Part shown: one piece after another, positions 13,097 to 20,953 of the stretch
Numbering within the stretch: position 1 is the first letter of the stretch
Layout: every line of letters begins with the position of its first letter
Assembly: GCF_001270065.2 (NCBI RefSeq)
Contig: NZ_LFYT02000022.1
Span: 16,174 to 80,173, forward strand
Origin: Limnohabitans planktonicus II-D5
Lineage (GTDB): Bacteria > Pseudomonadota > Gammaproteobacteria > Burkholderiales > Burkholderiaceae_C
Length of the DNA: 64,000 nucleotides
Reading direction: 5' to 3'
Translations under genes and position numbers: made by a program
Notes under the pieces: generated by a model
Databases searched by the model: none
What the model saw: only the letters and a program-made list of their open reading frames with translations
Told to the model about the DNA's origin: nothing

Positions 13097-14521
13097 ATGC
13101 GCCCAAGGCACACACCCGCCATTGAAGACGCTCAGCCCCAAACACCCTTGCTCATGGCGGCTCATTTCCCCGAAGACTTGGCCCACTGGGTCAAGCAAGT
13201 CGAGTCCCAGGTGTATGCCGCCCCCCAAGGCGCCATCGCAGCGGCGCGCGAATTGCTCAAGCGGGTTCACAGCGACGAGCACCTGGCCTATGTGTATGAG
13301 CAGCTGGGTTTTGCGCACCTGATCCTGGCCGAACACCGCCTGTCTTGCGTGTTCTACGAACAGGCCCTGGCCTTGCAGCCGCGCAATATGTACGTGCTGG
13401 CCAATCTGGCGCATGCACTTTATGAGCTGGGCGAAAACGAGCGCGCCGTGGTCATCGGGCGCGCAGCCCTGCATATCAAGGACGAAGAGGCCTGCCAAAG
13501 CCTGTCCCCGCGCAGCTTTGCCGCCTTGCAAGCGCCCTATCACGGCCCCCTGAATCTGGTGTCTTTCAGCCTTTACGGCCAGTTGCCTCGCTACTGCGAA
13601 ATGGCCGTGCTCAATGTGCTGGCCGCACGCGTGCATTTGCCCGATTTTGTCTGCCGTTTTTATCTGGACGACACGGTGCCCCCCGCCCTGGTACAGCGAC
13701 TGCGCAGCCTGGGCGCACAGTGCATGCCCATGCACGCCCAAGGCCTGCAACTGCCCGCCACGTTTTGGCGTTTTTTAGCCATGGACGATGCACAGGCCGA
13801 TTGCGTTCTGGTGCGCGATGTGGACGCCCTCATCGACGCCCGTGAAGCGCTGGCCGTGCAGCAATGGCGCCAATCGGGTCAGGCGTTTCACATCATCCGC
13901 GATGACTGCTGCCACACCGAACTCATCCTGGCGGGGCTGCTGGGCATCCGCTCAGGCGTGTTGCGCGGCATCGCCCAAAGCATCGATGACTTTGTGAAGG
14001 CTCAAGGCGACGCCGCCTGGCGTCGCTACGCCGACCAACTGTTTTTGCGCCACCACGTCTGGCCCACCGTGCGCGACCACCATCTGGCCCACGATCGGAT
14101 CTATGGCTTCGGTGATCGCGTGCAGCAGCTGGCCCCCATCGCCCACCCGAGCGAACGCCCCCTCAATGCCTTCATCGGCGCCAACCACGCCACCTGCCGA
14201 CTTCAGTGCGAACTGGAACAAGCTTTAGCCCCCGGAGAATGCCTGTACCTGACCCTGAGTGACGCCACCGGTGCCCTGGTTTGCCGCTACCCCATGCACC
14301 ACCTGAGTGCGCCCACACCACAGCCAGACCACCGATCAGCCTGGGACATCCACCTGCCCCGCATCTATGCTGAGCCCCTGCAAAGCGGCCGTTGGACACA
14401 GAACTTTTCAGTCATGGCCGAAGGGCTGGACAGCGTGGGCGCGGGCAGCATTGAGGCACGGGTGCTGGGGTTGGGGCTTGAAAAAGGTCTATCACAGAAA
14501 GTCAATATCACTCTCTCGTAA
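13097..14521 (+). CDS. TPR protein with a C-terminal glycosyltransferase-like region
   Basis: A protein of up to 474 residues. The first 150 residues contain helical repeats of tetratricopeptide type (YVYEQLGFAHLILAEHRLSCVFYEQALALQPRNMYVLANLAHALYELGENERAV, read in parts). A domain from about residue 155 has NLVSFSLYGQLPRYCEMAVLN and VLVRDVDALIDAREALAVQQW; the DVD string resembles the DxD metal motif of GT-A folds, and HIIRDDCCHTE follows. The C-terminal 100 residues form a beta-rich tail. Neither ATG 13097 nor ATG 13154 (MAAHFPEDL) has a good ribosome site, so the start is uncertain. No acceptor or product is implied. Confidence 0.6.
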   Translation: MRPRHTPAIEDAQPQTPLLMAAHFPEDLAHWVKQVESQVYAAPQGAIAAARELLKRVHSDEHLAYVYEQLGFAHLILAEHRLSCVFYEQALALQPRNMYVLANLAHALYELGENERAVVIGRAALHIKDEEACQSLSPRSFAALQAPYHGPLNLVSFSLYGQLPRYCEMAVLNVLAARVHLPDFVCRFYLDDTVPPALVQRLRSLGAQCMPMHAQGLQLPATFWRFLAMDDAQADCVLVRDVDALIDAREALAVQQWRQSGQAFHIIRDDCCHTELILAGLLGIRSGVLRGIAQSIDDFVKAQGDAAWRRYADQLFLRHHVWPTVRDHHLAHDRIYGFGDRVQQLAPIAHPSERPLNAFIGANHATCRLQCELEQALAPGECLYLTLSDATGALVCRYPMHHLSAPTPQPDHRSAWDIHLPRIYAEPLQSGRWTQNFSVMAEGLDSVGAGSIEARVLGLGLEKGLSQKVNITLS

Positions 14522-14625
14522 CATGCCGTGTAAACACCCATATTCGGGAAAACCAGCTGGACTAATTTTTACATTCTTTTATATTCATCCATCATTTCAA
14601 AATACTACATTCGCAAAGGTTCAAT

Positions 14626-15327
14626 ATGTTTTGTCATTCATGCGGTAAATCGATCACAGACGGTGCAACATTTTGCAACCACTGCGGCGCAGCTCAAAAT
14701 GTCACACCAGACAGTGCTGCCAATCTCAACCCACCTGCTTTACAAACGCCTTCCAGCCATGATTACAGCATTGGGAGAGTGATTTCCAATTCATTTGCTG
14801 ACTTGAAATCCAACTTCTTGACACACGTTGTTGCAACGCTGCTCACAACCATCATTGGTGGCTTTGCATTTGGTTTGCTTGTAGGACCGCTTCAAGTCGG
14901 ATACATGAAGTTAGAAGAGAAAATAAAAACCGGCCAGCCATCCACATTTACCGACATTTTCAAAGGATTCGACCATTTGGTTCCTGCCTTGGTCGCATTC
15001 CTGATCAGTGCCGTTGTGACGGGTATTGGTTTTATGCTGTGCTTCATTCCAGGTTTTTTTGTCATGTCATTGATCCCAGTCTCTCTTTACTTGGTGGCGC
15101 AAGGTGAAACTGACGGTGTTCAAGCCGTGCAACGAGCCTGGGGTTACTTGAAAGGCAATTTATTCATGCCCATGATCACCTTGTTGGTGTTGTCTGTTTT
15201 GAGCTCAATTGGCATGATTTTTTGCTTCATCGGTATCTTCTTGACACTGCCGCTTCTATACATTGGTTCTTACCACATGGCCAAAGAATTGGTCGGTGAT
15301 ATGGCCCCTGCAAACCCAACAAACTGA
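14626..15327 (+). CDS. Zinc-ribbon membrane protein
   Basis: A 233-residue inner-membrane protein. Its N-terminus is a zinc ribbon, MFCHSCGKSITDGATFCNHCG, with two CxxC pairs. A polar linker of about 30 residues follows, then about four hydrophobic segments (for example ATLLTTIIGGFAFGLLVG and ALVAFLISAVVTGIGFML) resembling DUF975-type proteins. AAAGG precedes the ATG by about six bases. The gene is visibly more AT-rich than its neighbours, which may mean transfer. Function is unknown. Confidence 0.7.
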   Translation: MFCHSCGKSITDGATFCNHCGAAQNVTPDSAANLNPPALQTPSSHDYSIGRVISNSFADLKSNFLTHVVATLLTTIIGGFAFGLLVGPLQVGYMKLEEKIKTGQPSTFTDIFKGFDHLVPALVAFLISAVVTGIGFMLCFIPGFFVMSLIPVSLYLVAQGETDGVQAVQRAWGYLKGNLFMPMITLLVLSVLSSIGMIFCFIGIFLTLPLLYIGSYHMAKELVGDMAPANPTN

Positions 15328-15352
15328 TTGCGATCGCGCCCTCGTGAAAGCG

Positions 15353-15745
15353 ATGGTTTTATCTACCCAGGAGAGGTGGTTTCGCTGCGCCCTTTGGATC
15401 CTCTTGCCAGTCAGTGCTCAAGCCTTAACAGCGTGGGGACTGCAGCACGATGGACTTGTACCCTGTCTCTTTAAACAGTTTACTGATCTGCCGTGCCTCC
15501 TTTGTGGCGGAACTCATGCGGTACACCACCTGCTTGGCCTTGACTTTGGGTCAGCATTTCAAGCGAACGCTGCAGTTTCACTGATCGTCACAGCTACAGG
15601 TTTAGCAGGTGTTGTGATGTTGATTGAAGCCCTGCTTGGTTTTCGCTTTTTACGCAAGGCATCCCTTTCGAAGGTGCGTTTATGGGGCATCAGGGCCAGC
15701 GCCCTCATTTTGATGGTCAATTGGTTGATCATCCTGATGAATTGA
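15353..15745 (+). CDS. DUF2752-type small membrane protein
   Basis: A protein of about 130 residues with three hydrophobic segments. CLFKQFTDLPCLLCGGTHAVHHLLGLDFGSAFQANA matches the DUF2752 pattern, read in parts: a first Cys, then C..CG.T, then a small-residue segment ending in N. I chose ATG 15353 (MVLSTQERWF); the longer frame from 15263 overlaps the end of the zinc-ribbon gene and has no better ribosome site. It is adjacent to, and perhaps co-transcribed with, that gene. Function unknown. Confidence 0.65.
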   Translation: MVLSTQERWFRCALWILLPVSAQALTAWGLQHDGLVPCLFKQFTDLPCLLCGGTHAVHHLLGLDFGSAFQANAAVSLIVTATGLAGVVMLIEALLGFRFLRKASLSKVRLWGIRASALILMVNWLIILMN

Positions 15746-15783
15746 ACTTGCCTGATTCGCTGCACATTCGTCAAACAACGGAT

Positions 15784-16680
15784 TCAGATGCGACGATCTG
15801 CAAATGCCTCTAAAGCATGCGGCCCCACCAAGGGATACCGCGCCCCCATCATCCCCTCCACCCCAAACTCCTTGAGCAGCGCCAGCAGGCGCTCGCCGGA
15901 AGCGCGTTTTTTCTGGCCGGTGTACTTGGCCAGAATCAGCTCGTTTTTCATGGAGTGCTCCCAGCCCACCAGCTCGGTCACCGTGACTTGGTAGCCCTTT
16001 GACTCCAGATACAGACAGCGCAGCACGTTGGTCAGCTGGCTGCCCACTTCGCGGGTGTGCAAGGGGTGACGCCACAACTCGGCCAAAGGTGTGCGCTGCA
16101 AATTGAGCGCCTTGTTTTGGTTGAGGGCTCGGGCCAGCTCGGCCTGGCAGCAAGGCACCAGCACCATATAGCGGGCTTTCTTTTGCAGGCCGAAGGCGAT
16201 GGCGTCGTCGGTGGCCGTGTCGCAGGCGTGCAGTGCGGTGACCACGTCGATTTGCGCGGGCAGCTGATCACTTTGCGTGGATTCGGCCACGCTCACGTTC
16301 AAAAAGCGCATGCGCTCAAAGCCCAGCTTTTGGGCCAGCGCTTTGGACGATTCCACCAGCTCGCTGCGCGTCTCAATGCCGTAGATCGTGCCTTGACCCA
16401 GTGCCTTGAAAAACAGGTCGTAAATGATGAAGCCCAGATACGACTTGCCTGCGCCGTGGTCGGCCAGCGTGGGGCCGCTTTCGCTGGCGGGTAGCTCCAA
16501 CAACAGCTTTTCGATGAATTGGAACAGGTGGTAAACCTGCTTGAGCTTGCGGCGCGAATCCTGGTTGAGCTTGCCCTCGCGGGTCAGGATGTGCAGTTGC
16601 TTGAGCAGTTCGACCGACTGGCCGGGACGTACATCCAGGTCCAGCGGTTTTGGGGCAGAGGTGAGTTTGTGTTTGGGCAT
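15784..16680 (-). CDS. SAM-dependent methyltransferase (Methyltransf_32-like)
   Basis: A 298-residue class I methyltransferase from ATG 16680 (MPKHKLTSAPKP). The SAM-binding motif I is LADHGAGKSYLGFIIYDL near residue 75, followed by IYGIETRSELVESSKAL, and the post-motif string DVVTALHACDTATDDAI with the later VPCCQAEL is typical of this group. The substrate is unknown. The upstream in-frame ATG at 16761 lies in a perfect inverted repeat and is unlikely to be used. It stands alone between convergent and minus-strand neighbours. Confidence 0.8.
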   Translation of the reverse strand: MPKHKLTSAPKPLDLDVRPGQSVELLKQLHILTREGKLNQDSRRKLKQVYHLFQFIEKLLLELPASESGPTLADHGAGKSYLGFIIYDLFFKALGQGTIYGIETRSELVESSKALAQKLGFERMRFLNVSVAESTQSDQLPAQIDVVTALHACDTATDDAIAFGLQKKARYMVLVPCCQAELARALNQNKALNLQRTPLAELWRHPLHTREVGSQLTNVLRCLYLESKGYQVTVTELVGWEHSMKNELILAKYTGQKKRASGERLLALLKEFGVEGMMGARYPLVGPHALEAFADRRI

Positions 16681-16724
16681 GTAGCCATTGAACCTATTAT
16701 TTTGAGACAGATTGATGTCGTTGC

Positions 16725-16765
16725 AACCATGTATTTCTTCCACGACTTGGAAGAAATACATGGTT
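16725..16765. repeat. Perfect 17-bp inverted repeat with seven-base spacer
   Basis: Left arm AACCATGTATTTCTTCC (16725-16741), spacer ACGACTT, right arm GGAAGAAATACATGGTT (16749-16765). It lies 45 bases upstream of the methyltransferase start. There is no T-run, so it is not a standard terminator. Confidence 0.9.
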
Positions 16766-16872
16766 TACCCCTCGATCGTGATGCAAACGGTGTCCGCATC
16801 ACTGCAGGCAACATTTGCATTGGGGATAACACCGCCAAATGACACTCTATTAGGGGCCTCAGAATGACCGAC

Positions 16873-17427
16873 TCAATCGTGCGGCCCGACATCCAGCTTT
16901 TTCCAGCCCTCGGCCCCCAGCTTGTCCATCGTCTCCATATTGGTCTCGTAAATCATCTCAGCCTCGGGAAAGGCCTCCACCGCCCGGTCAATGCTCTCCT
17001 CGCGCAGCAAGTGCAGCGTGGGGTAAGGCGAGCGGTTGGTGAAGTTGGTGATGTCGTCGGGCTCGGTGTCGGCAAACTGGAACTGCGGGTGGAAACTGGC
17101 CACTTGGAACACGCCTTCCATATCCAGCTCTTGCAGCACGGCATCGGCCTCGTCCAGAAAGTCGTTGAACTCCAAAAAGTCTTGCAGCATCTGCGGCACG
17201 ATCAGCAGCACGGTCTCACGCTCTTCAGCGGGCAAAGCGGCCAGGGCCTGCAGCTGTTCGATCAGCTCGTCACGCAAGCCTTCCAGGCCTTTGGCCTCGC
17301 TCAGCACGTAATGAATCTGGCCCTTGACATGCGGGGCTTTGGCAAAGGGGCAGAGGTTGAGGCCAATCACGGCGCGTTCGAGCCAGCGCACGGTGTCGGC
17401 AATTTCGGGGGTGTTCAGGTCGGTCAT
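16873..17427 (-). CDS. DUF1415 family protein
   Basis: A 184-residue cytoplasmic protein of unknown function, the usual length of DUF1415. Family strings include VRWLERAVIGLNLCPFAKAPHVKGQIHY (read in parts), LIVPQMLQDFLEFNDFLDEAD, GVFQVASFHPQFQFADTEPDDITNFTNRSPYPTLHLLRE (in parts) and IYETNMETMDKLG. The start ATG 17427 (MTDLNTPEIADT) fits the family; the open frame continues upstream but without homology. It lies 34 bases from the end of rhuM on the same strand, so some read-through from the defence operon is possible. Confidence 0.85.
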   Translation of the reverse strand: MTDLNTPEIADTVRWLERAVIGLNLCPFAKAPHVKGQIHYVLSEAKGLEGLRDELIEQLQALAALPAEERETVLLIVPQMLQDFLEFNDFLDEADAVLQELDMEGVFQVASFHPQFQFADTEPDDITNFTNRSPYPTLHLLREESIDRAVEAFPEAEMIYETNMETMDKLGAEGWKKLDVGPHD

Positions 17428-17461
17428 GGGGGAGATTGTGCCTGCTGGCCCGTGAGCCATT

Positions 17462-18556
17462 TCATGCAGCGTCGTCAGGTGAAGCATCCCCCTGCCCGAT
17501 CTGCCTGACCAAGCGGTCAAAGTCACTTTCAAACAAACGGTCCTGCACGATGCGGTATTTCTCAAACTCACTTTCGGCATGCGCCTTGGCGATTTCGGCC
17601 GACACCTTGCCTGCGTCTTGCAAAATTTCTCGATCCCAGAGCTTCAAGAAACCACTCAATCGCACCTCCCAATCCTGCATGGTCATGGGGATACGGCGCA
17701 TGGCCTGAAGTTCAGCCATGTCCAGATAGGCCGAGACAATCCGCAGCATCTGCGCCAACTCAAATTCCAAAAGGTAGTTCTTGGCCACCGATACATCGTA
17801 TTTGTGGATCTTGCCTTGAGGTGAGCCATCCCATTGGGTCAGACCCATATTCTCTTTTTGATGGTCAGCCCGATCCACGATCACCTCGGCAGCGGTCTGC
17901 CCGTGTACAGCGTAGTGGAGTTTGTTTTGCACTGCGTCAAAAAAGCGTTTTGTGGCGGTGGCTGTTGGGTCGTAATCCAGAGCCGTAGCATAAATGTCGG
18001 TGATCTTTTGGTAGAACTTGCGCTCAGAGAGTCGGATTTCCCGGACCTTCTCCAACTGCCGCTCAAAGAAATCTTCGGTCAGCACACTGCCACCGCTTTT
18101 GAGACGCTCCACATCCATGACCCAGCCCTGAATCGTGTAGTCCTTGACGATTTGGTTGGCCCATTTGCGGAACTGCACCGCACGCTCATTCTCGATTTTG
18201 AAGCCGACAGCAATGATGGCCTGCAGACTGTAGTGGTCCACCTTGCGCTGAACCTCGCGTTCACCTTCGGTTTGAACCATTAAGTACGGCTTAACAGTTG
18301 CCTCGCGTTCCAGCTCGTTGTCAGCATAAATGCGCTTCAAATGCTGACTGATGGCGGGCACCGACACGTCGTAGAGGGCCGCCATCATTTTCTGCGTGAG
18401 CCAGAGATTTTCATCTTCGTAGCGCATTTCCACACTGGCATGGCGGTTGCCTGTGGCCGCAACAAAGGTCAGGTATTCCGCTGCAGAGGAACGGACGAGG
18501 GAGATTTCGGTCTTTTTGCGCCCGGGTTTGCCGCTGCTGGAAGATCGCCCGCTCAT
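17462..18556 (-). CDS. rhuM: RhuM-family protein (COG3943)
   Basis: A 364-residue protein of the RhuM family, named from a Salmonella pathogenicity island gene and often found in type I restriction loci; its activity is unknown. Core strings are VEMRYEDENLWLTQKMMAALYDVS, ISQHLKRIYADNEL, YLMVQTEGEREVQRKVDHYSL and IIAVGFKIENERAVQFRKWA (read in parts). Residues 1-20 are basic. ATG 18556 overlaps the yhcG stop by four bases (ATGA). It is the last gene of the operon and is translationally coupled to the nuclease gene before it. Confidence 0.87.
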   Translation of the reverse strand: MSGRSSSSGKPGRKKTEISLVRSSAAEYLTFVAATGNRHASVEMRYEDENLWLTQKMMAALYDVSVPAISQHLKRIYADNELEREATVKPYLMVQTEGEREVQRKVDHYSLQAIIAVGFKIENERAVQFRKWANQIVKDYTIQGWVMDVERLKSGGSVLTEDFFERQLEKVREIRLSERKFYQKITDIYATALDYDPTATATKRFFDAVQNKLHYAVHGQTAAEVIVDRADHQKENMGLTQWDGSPQGKIHKYDVSVAKNYLLEFELAQMLRIVSAYLDMAELQAMRRIPMTMQDWEVRLSGFLKLWDREILQDAGKVSAEIAKAHAESEFEKYRIVQDRLFESDFDRLVRQIGQGDASPDDAA

Positions 18557-19647
18557 GCGTCCCCCTCCAATTCGCGTTCGATTTCTTCGATGGTCGGCAG
18601 GCTGCTTTCCAGACTCTCGGGCAGTGCTCGGGTGAGCTCGAAACTGGAAACACCTATGGGCTTGTCCACACCACGCAGCGCATATTCCGCCAGCACTCGG
18701 TTGGGTTGCTGGCAAAGAATCAGCCCGATGGTGGGTCTGTCGCTTTCATGGCGCAGCCGATCATCCACCACGCTGCAATAGAAATTCATCTTGCCCGCAT
18801 ATTCAGGCTTGAAATCACCGCGCTTGAGGTCAATCACCACATAGCAACGCAGCTTCAAGTGATAAAAAAGCAGATCGACATAAAAATCCTGATCACCGAC
18901 ATCGAGATGGTATTGCCGTCCGACGAAGGCAAAGCCCTGCCCCAGCTCCAGCAAAAACTTTTCCAGATGCGCGATGAGGCCAGTTTCGAGTTCGCGCTCA
19001 TGGAAGCCCGATGCCAGCGTCAGAAAGTCAAACAGGTAGGGGTCTTTCAGGGTTTGCTGCACCAGATCTGAATCGGGCAAGGGAAGGCGCTTGGCAAAGT
19101 TGGTGGTGGCACGCCCTTGGCGCTGATGCGCGGCCACTTCGATTTGCATGACCAGAATGTTGCGGCTCCAGCCATTGGCCAGGCAGGCTTGCATATACCA
19201 ATGGCGGGCAGCCAGGTCCTTGACCTTGGCCATGAGCTCGGTGTGGTGCCCCCAGGGGATGGACTGAACCAAGTCAGCCGGGAAAAGTGCCGCAGCCTGT
19301 GGCACTTTGGGATCTGGGTCAATTTGTGCCACAGCTTGTGGCACAAATTCCAGGTACGGATATTCGCGGTAAAACGCCAACATCCGCTTGATGTTTCGCT
19401 CGGAAAAACCCTTTTCCTCCGGCAATTCATTGTGCAAATCACGCGCCAAACGCGGAATCACCCCAGCCCCCCAGCCTTCTTGCTGCTGGCGAGCGTGGAT
19501 CAGAGCGCCGATGTCCCAATACAGACGAATGAGCTCGGCATTGACGGCCAACACCGCCCGCGTTTGCCCATGGCGCACGCGTTGCTTGATGTCGCCGAGC
19601 AAAGCAAGGTAATCGGCAGAGACAAGAGAGGCGGGTTGGTCGGTCAT
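18553..19647 (-). CDS. YhcG-type PD-(D/E)xK nuclease-domain protein (DUF1016, COG4804)
   Basis: A 364-residue protein. The N-terminal DUF1016 helical domain has AVNAELIRLYWDIGALI and WGAGVIPRLARDL. The C-terminal nuclease-like domain has GRQYHLDVGDQDFYVDLLFYHLKLRCYVVIDLK, read in parts, with candidate metal ligands Asp258 and Asp273 and Lys275, then GDFKPEYAGKMNFY. The usual ELK is DLK here, a conservative change. A GGGAG box precedes ATG 19647, ten bases after the hsdS stop. Family members are predicted, mostly not shown, to cut or resolve DNA. The operon position points to a role with the restriction system. Confidence 0.9.
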   Translation of the reverse strand: MTDQPASLVSADYLALLGDIKQRVRHGQTRAVLAVNAELIRLYWDIGALIHARQQQEGWGAGVIPRLARDLHNELPEEKGFSERNIKRMLAFYREYPYLEFVPQAVAQIDPDPKVPQAAALFPADLVQSIPWGHHTELMAKVKDLAARHWYMQACLANGWSRNILVMQIEVAAHQRQGRATTNFAKRLPLPDSDLVQQTLKDPYLFDFLTLASGFHERELETGLIAHLEKFLLELGQGFAFVGRQYHLDVGDQDFYVDLLFYHLKLRCYVVIDLKRGDFKPEYAGKMNFYCSVVDDRLRHESDRPTIGLILCQQPNRVLAEYALRGVDKPIGVSSFELTRALPESLESSLPTIEEIERELEGDA

Positions 19648-19657
19648 GGTTTCTCCC

Positions 19658-20953
19658 TTATGCCACCGTCACCTGACCGTTCATCAGCAGGGGGAGGAGC
19701 CAGTCTCTCAATAATGCAAGCTCATCATTTTCTTTCAGGCGCTTTTGCTTCATGTCTTCAATTGGACAAACAAAATCAAAAAACCGTTGCGCCAACTGTT
19801 GTGACGGCATGCACACCACATGCTTTGTTGTGAAAGCTTCAAACAAAAGATTCTTTATGCCACTTGTCTTACCCTCCCAACCGAACAAGACCTTGTTTTC
19901 GTAAGCTGACTTCCACAAATACGCGAAGTTGAATACATAAAAGCTATTTTTCAACGATATGGCTTTGCAAAAATTCGAACAGATCACTGGTCGGGAAAAC
20001 CGCTTGATTGACTCGGAAGTCATCAATGCCAGCCGACCTGTTGATTGGGTGGGACTGCCACCTGAGATCTCAATAACCAAGTCAAAAGGTGCGAGGATTT
20101 TTCCTTTGTTTTTTTCGAGGATGAAACGAGTGGGTGCGGCGACAGCACCCTTGCCGTTTAGCCCGTTGATATCTGTTCCTCGAATGCAATCCACGCTTAA
20201 TGTGTAGTTGCCTTCGGCCATGTCCTTACCCCAGTCCCCGGTTTTATCCTTGGCAATCCAATCTGATAGTGGTCCAACAACCCACCCCTGCGGAATTTCA
20301 CGCCCCAGCATGGCGTTGTAGACCATCTTGCCGCCGGACGATTTATAGGGTTTACCGTTGGCATCGGGGAAATCGAACTGCACAAACCAGTAGTCGTACA
20401 GCGCCTTGGCCATCGCCTCCAGCTCGGCGTTGATGCGGTTGTTGCAGTCAATTTTCGAATCTATGTGACCAAGTAAATCTGCGACTTTTTTTTGCTCACC
20501 CAAGCCAGGTATGCGCACTGGAAAGCTCGGAATTTCACCCACTGAAATTCGATCTACAGTGGCTCCAGTGATCGTGTTGGCAATAATGGCTTGCTGAAAT
20601 GCTGGCGATAAGTAGGCGTAAAGAAGGTACTTCGGAATTACCTTATCTAAACGTGGACGCAACAAACCCATGCGACGGCCCAAACATGCCTTTATGCCAT
20701 CAGGCATCAAAGCTGCTTCACCCAAGCGTGTTTCGTAAGAGAACAAAACATCACCCTTTCTTGGCGTGATGCGTTTTGTCCATTTTTCGAAATCGTCTTC
20801 GCTCAGATGGGCTGATTTCGATAAATCAAGCCGTCCGTTTTCAAGACTCGAAATGCTCAAGAAAAATGGCCCGTGGCTTGTTTTAAATGGTGTTGCGTGT
20901 GGACCGTCAAAAATCTCAGCGACGCTTCCAATGGTAGTCATGAAGTCAGCCAT
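19658..20953 (-). CDS. hsdS: Type I restriction-modification specificity subunit
   Basis: DNA-recognition subunit of the HsdRMS enzyme, 431 residues. It has two target-recognition halves, each followed by a conserved helix: LGEQKKVADLLGHIDSKIDCNNRINAELEAMAKALYDYWF, read in parts, at about 155-195, and QQLAQRFFDFVCPIEDMKQKRLKENDELALLRDWLLPLLMNGQ at the C-terminus. The two halves differ in sequence, as expected for a bipartite asymmetric site. The second half is more AT-rich than its neighbours, common in exchanged recognition domains. Its ATG overlaps the stop of the preceding gene by one base (TAATG). Confidence 0.93.
   Translation of the reverse strand: MADFMTTIGSVAEIFDGPHATPFKTSHGPFFLSISSLENGRLDLSKSAHLSEDDFEKWTKRITPRKGDVLFSYETRLGEAALMPDGIKACLGRRMGLLRPRLDKVIPKYLLYAYLSPAFQQAIIANTITGATVDRISVGEIPSFPVRIPGLGEQKKVADLLGHIDSKIDCNNRINAELEAMAKALYDYWFVQFDFPDANGKPYKSSGGKMVYNAMLGREIPQGWVVGPLSDWIAKDKTGDWGKDMAEGNYTLSVDCIRGTDINGLNGKGAVAAPTRFILEKNKGKILAPFDLVIEISGGSPTQSTGRLALMTSESIKRFSRPVICSNFCKAISLKNSFYVFNFAYLWKSAYENKVLFGWEGKTSGIKNLLFEAFTTKHVVCMPSQQLAQRFFDFVCPIEDMKQKRLKENDELALLRDWLLPLLMNGQVTVA

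Noticed and set aside
16762..16842. Possible gene remnant encoding DRDANGVRITAGNICIGDN
   Set aside because: The string is short and isolated, and no family can be named with confidence.
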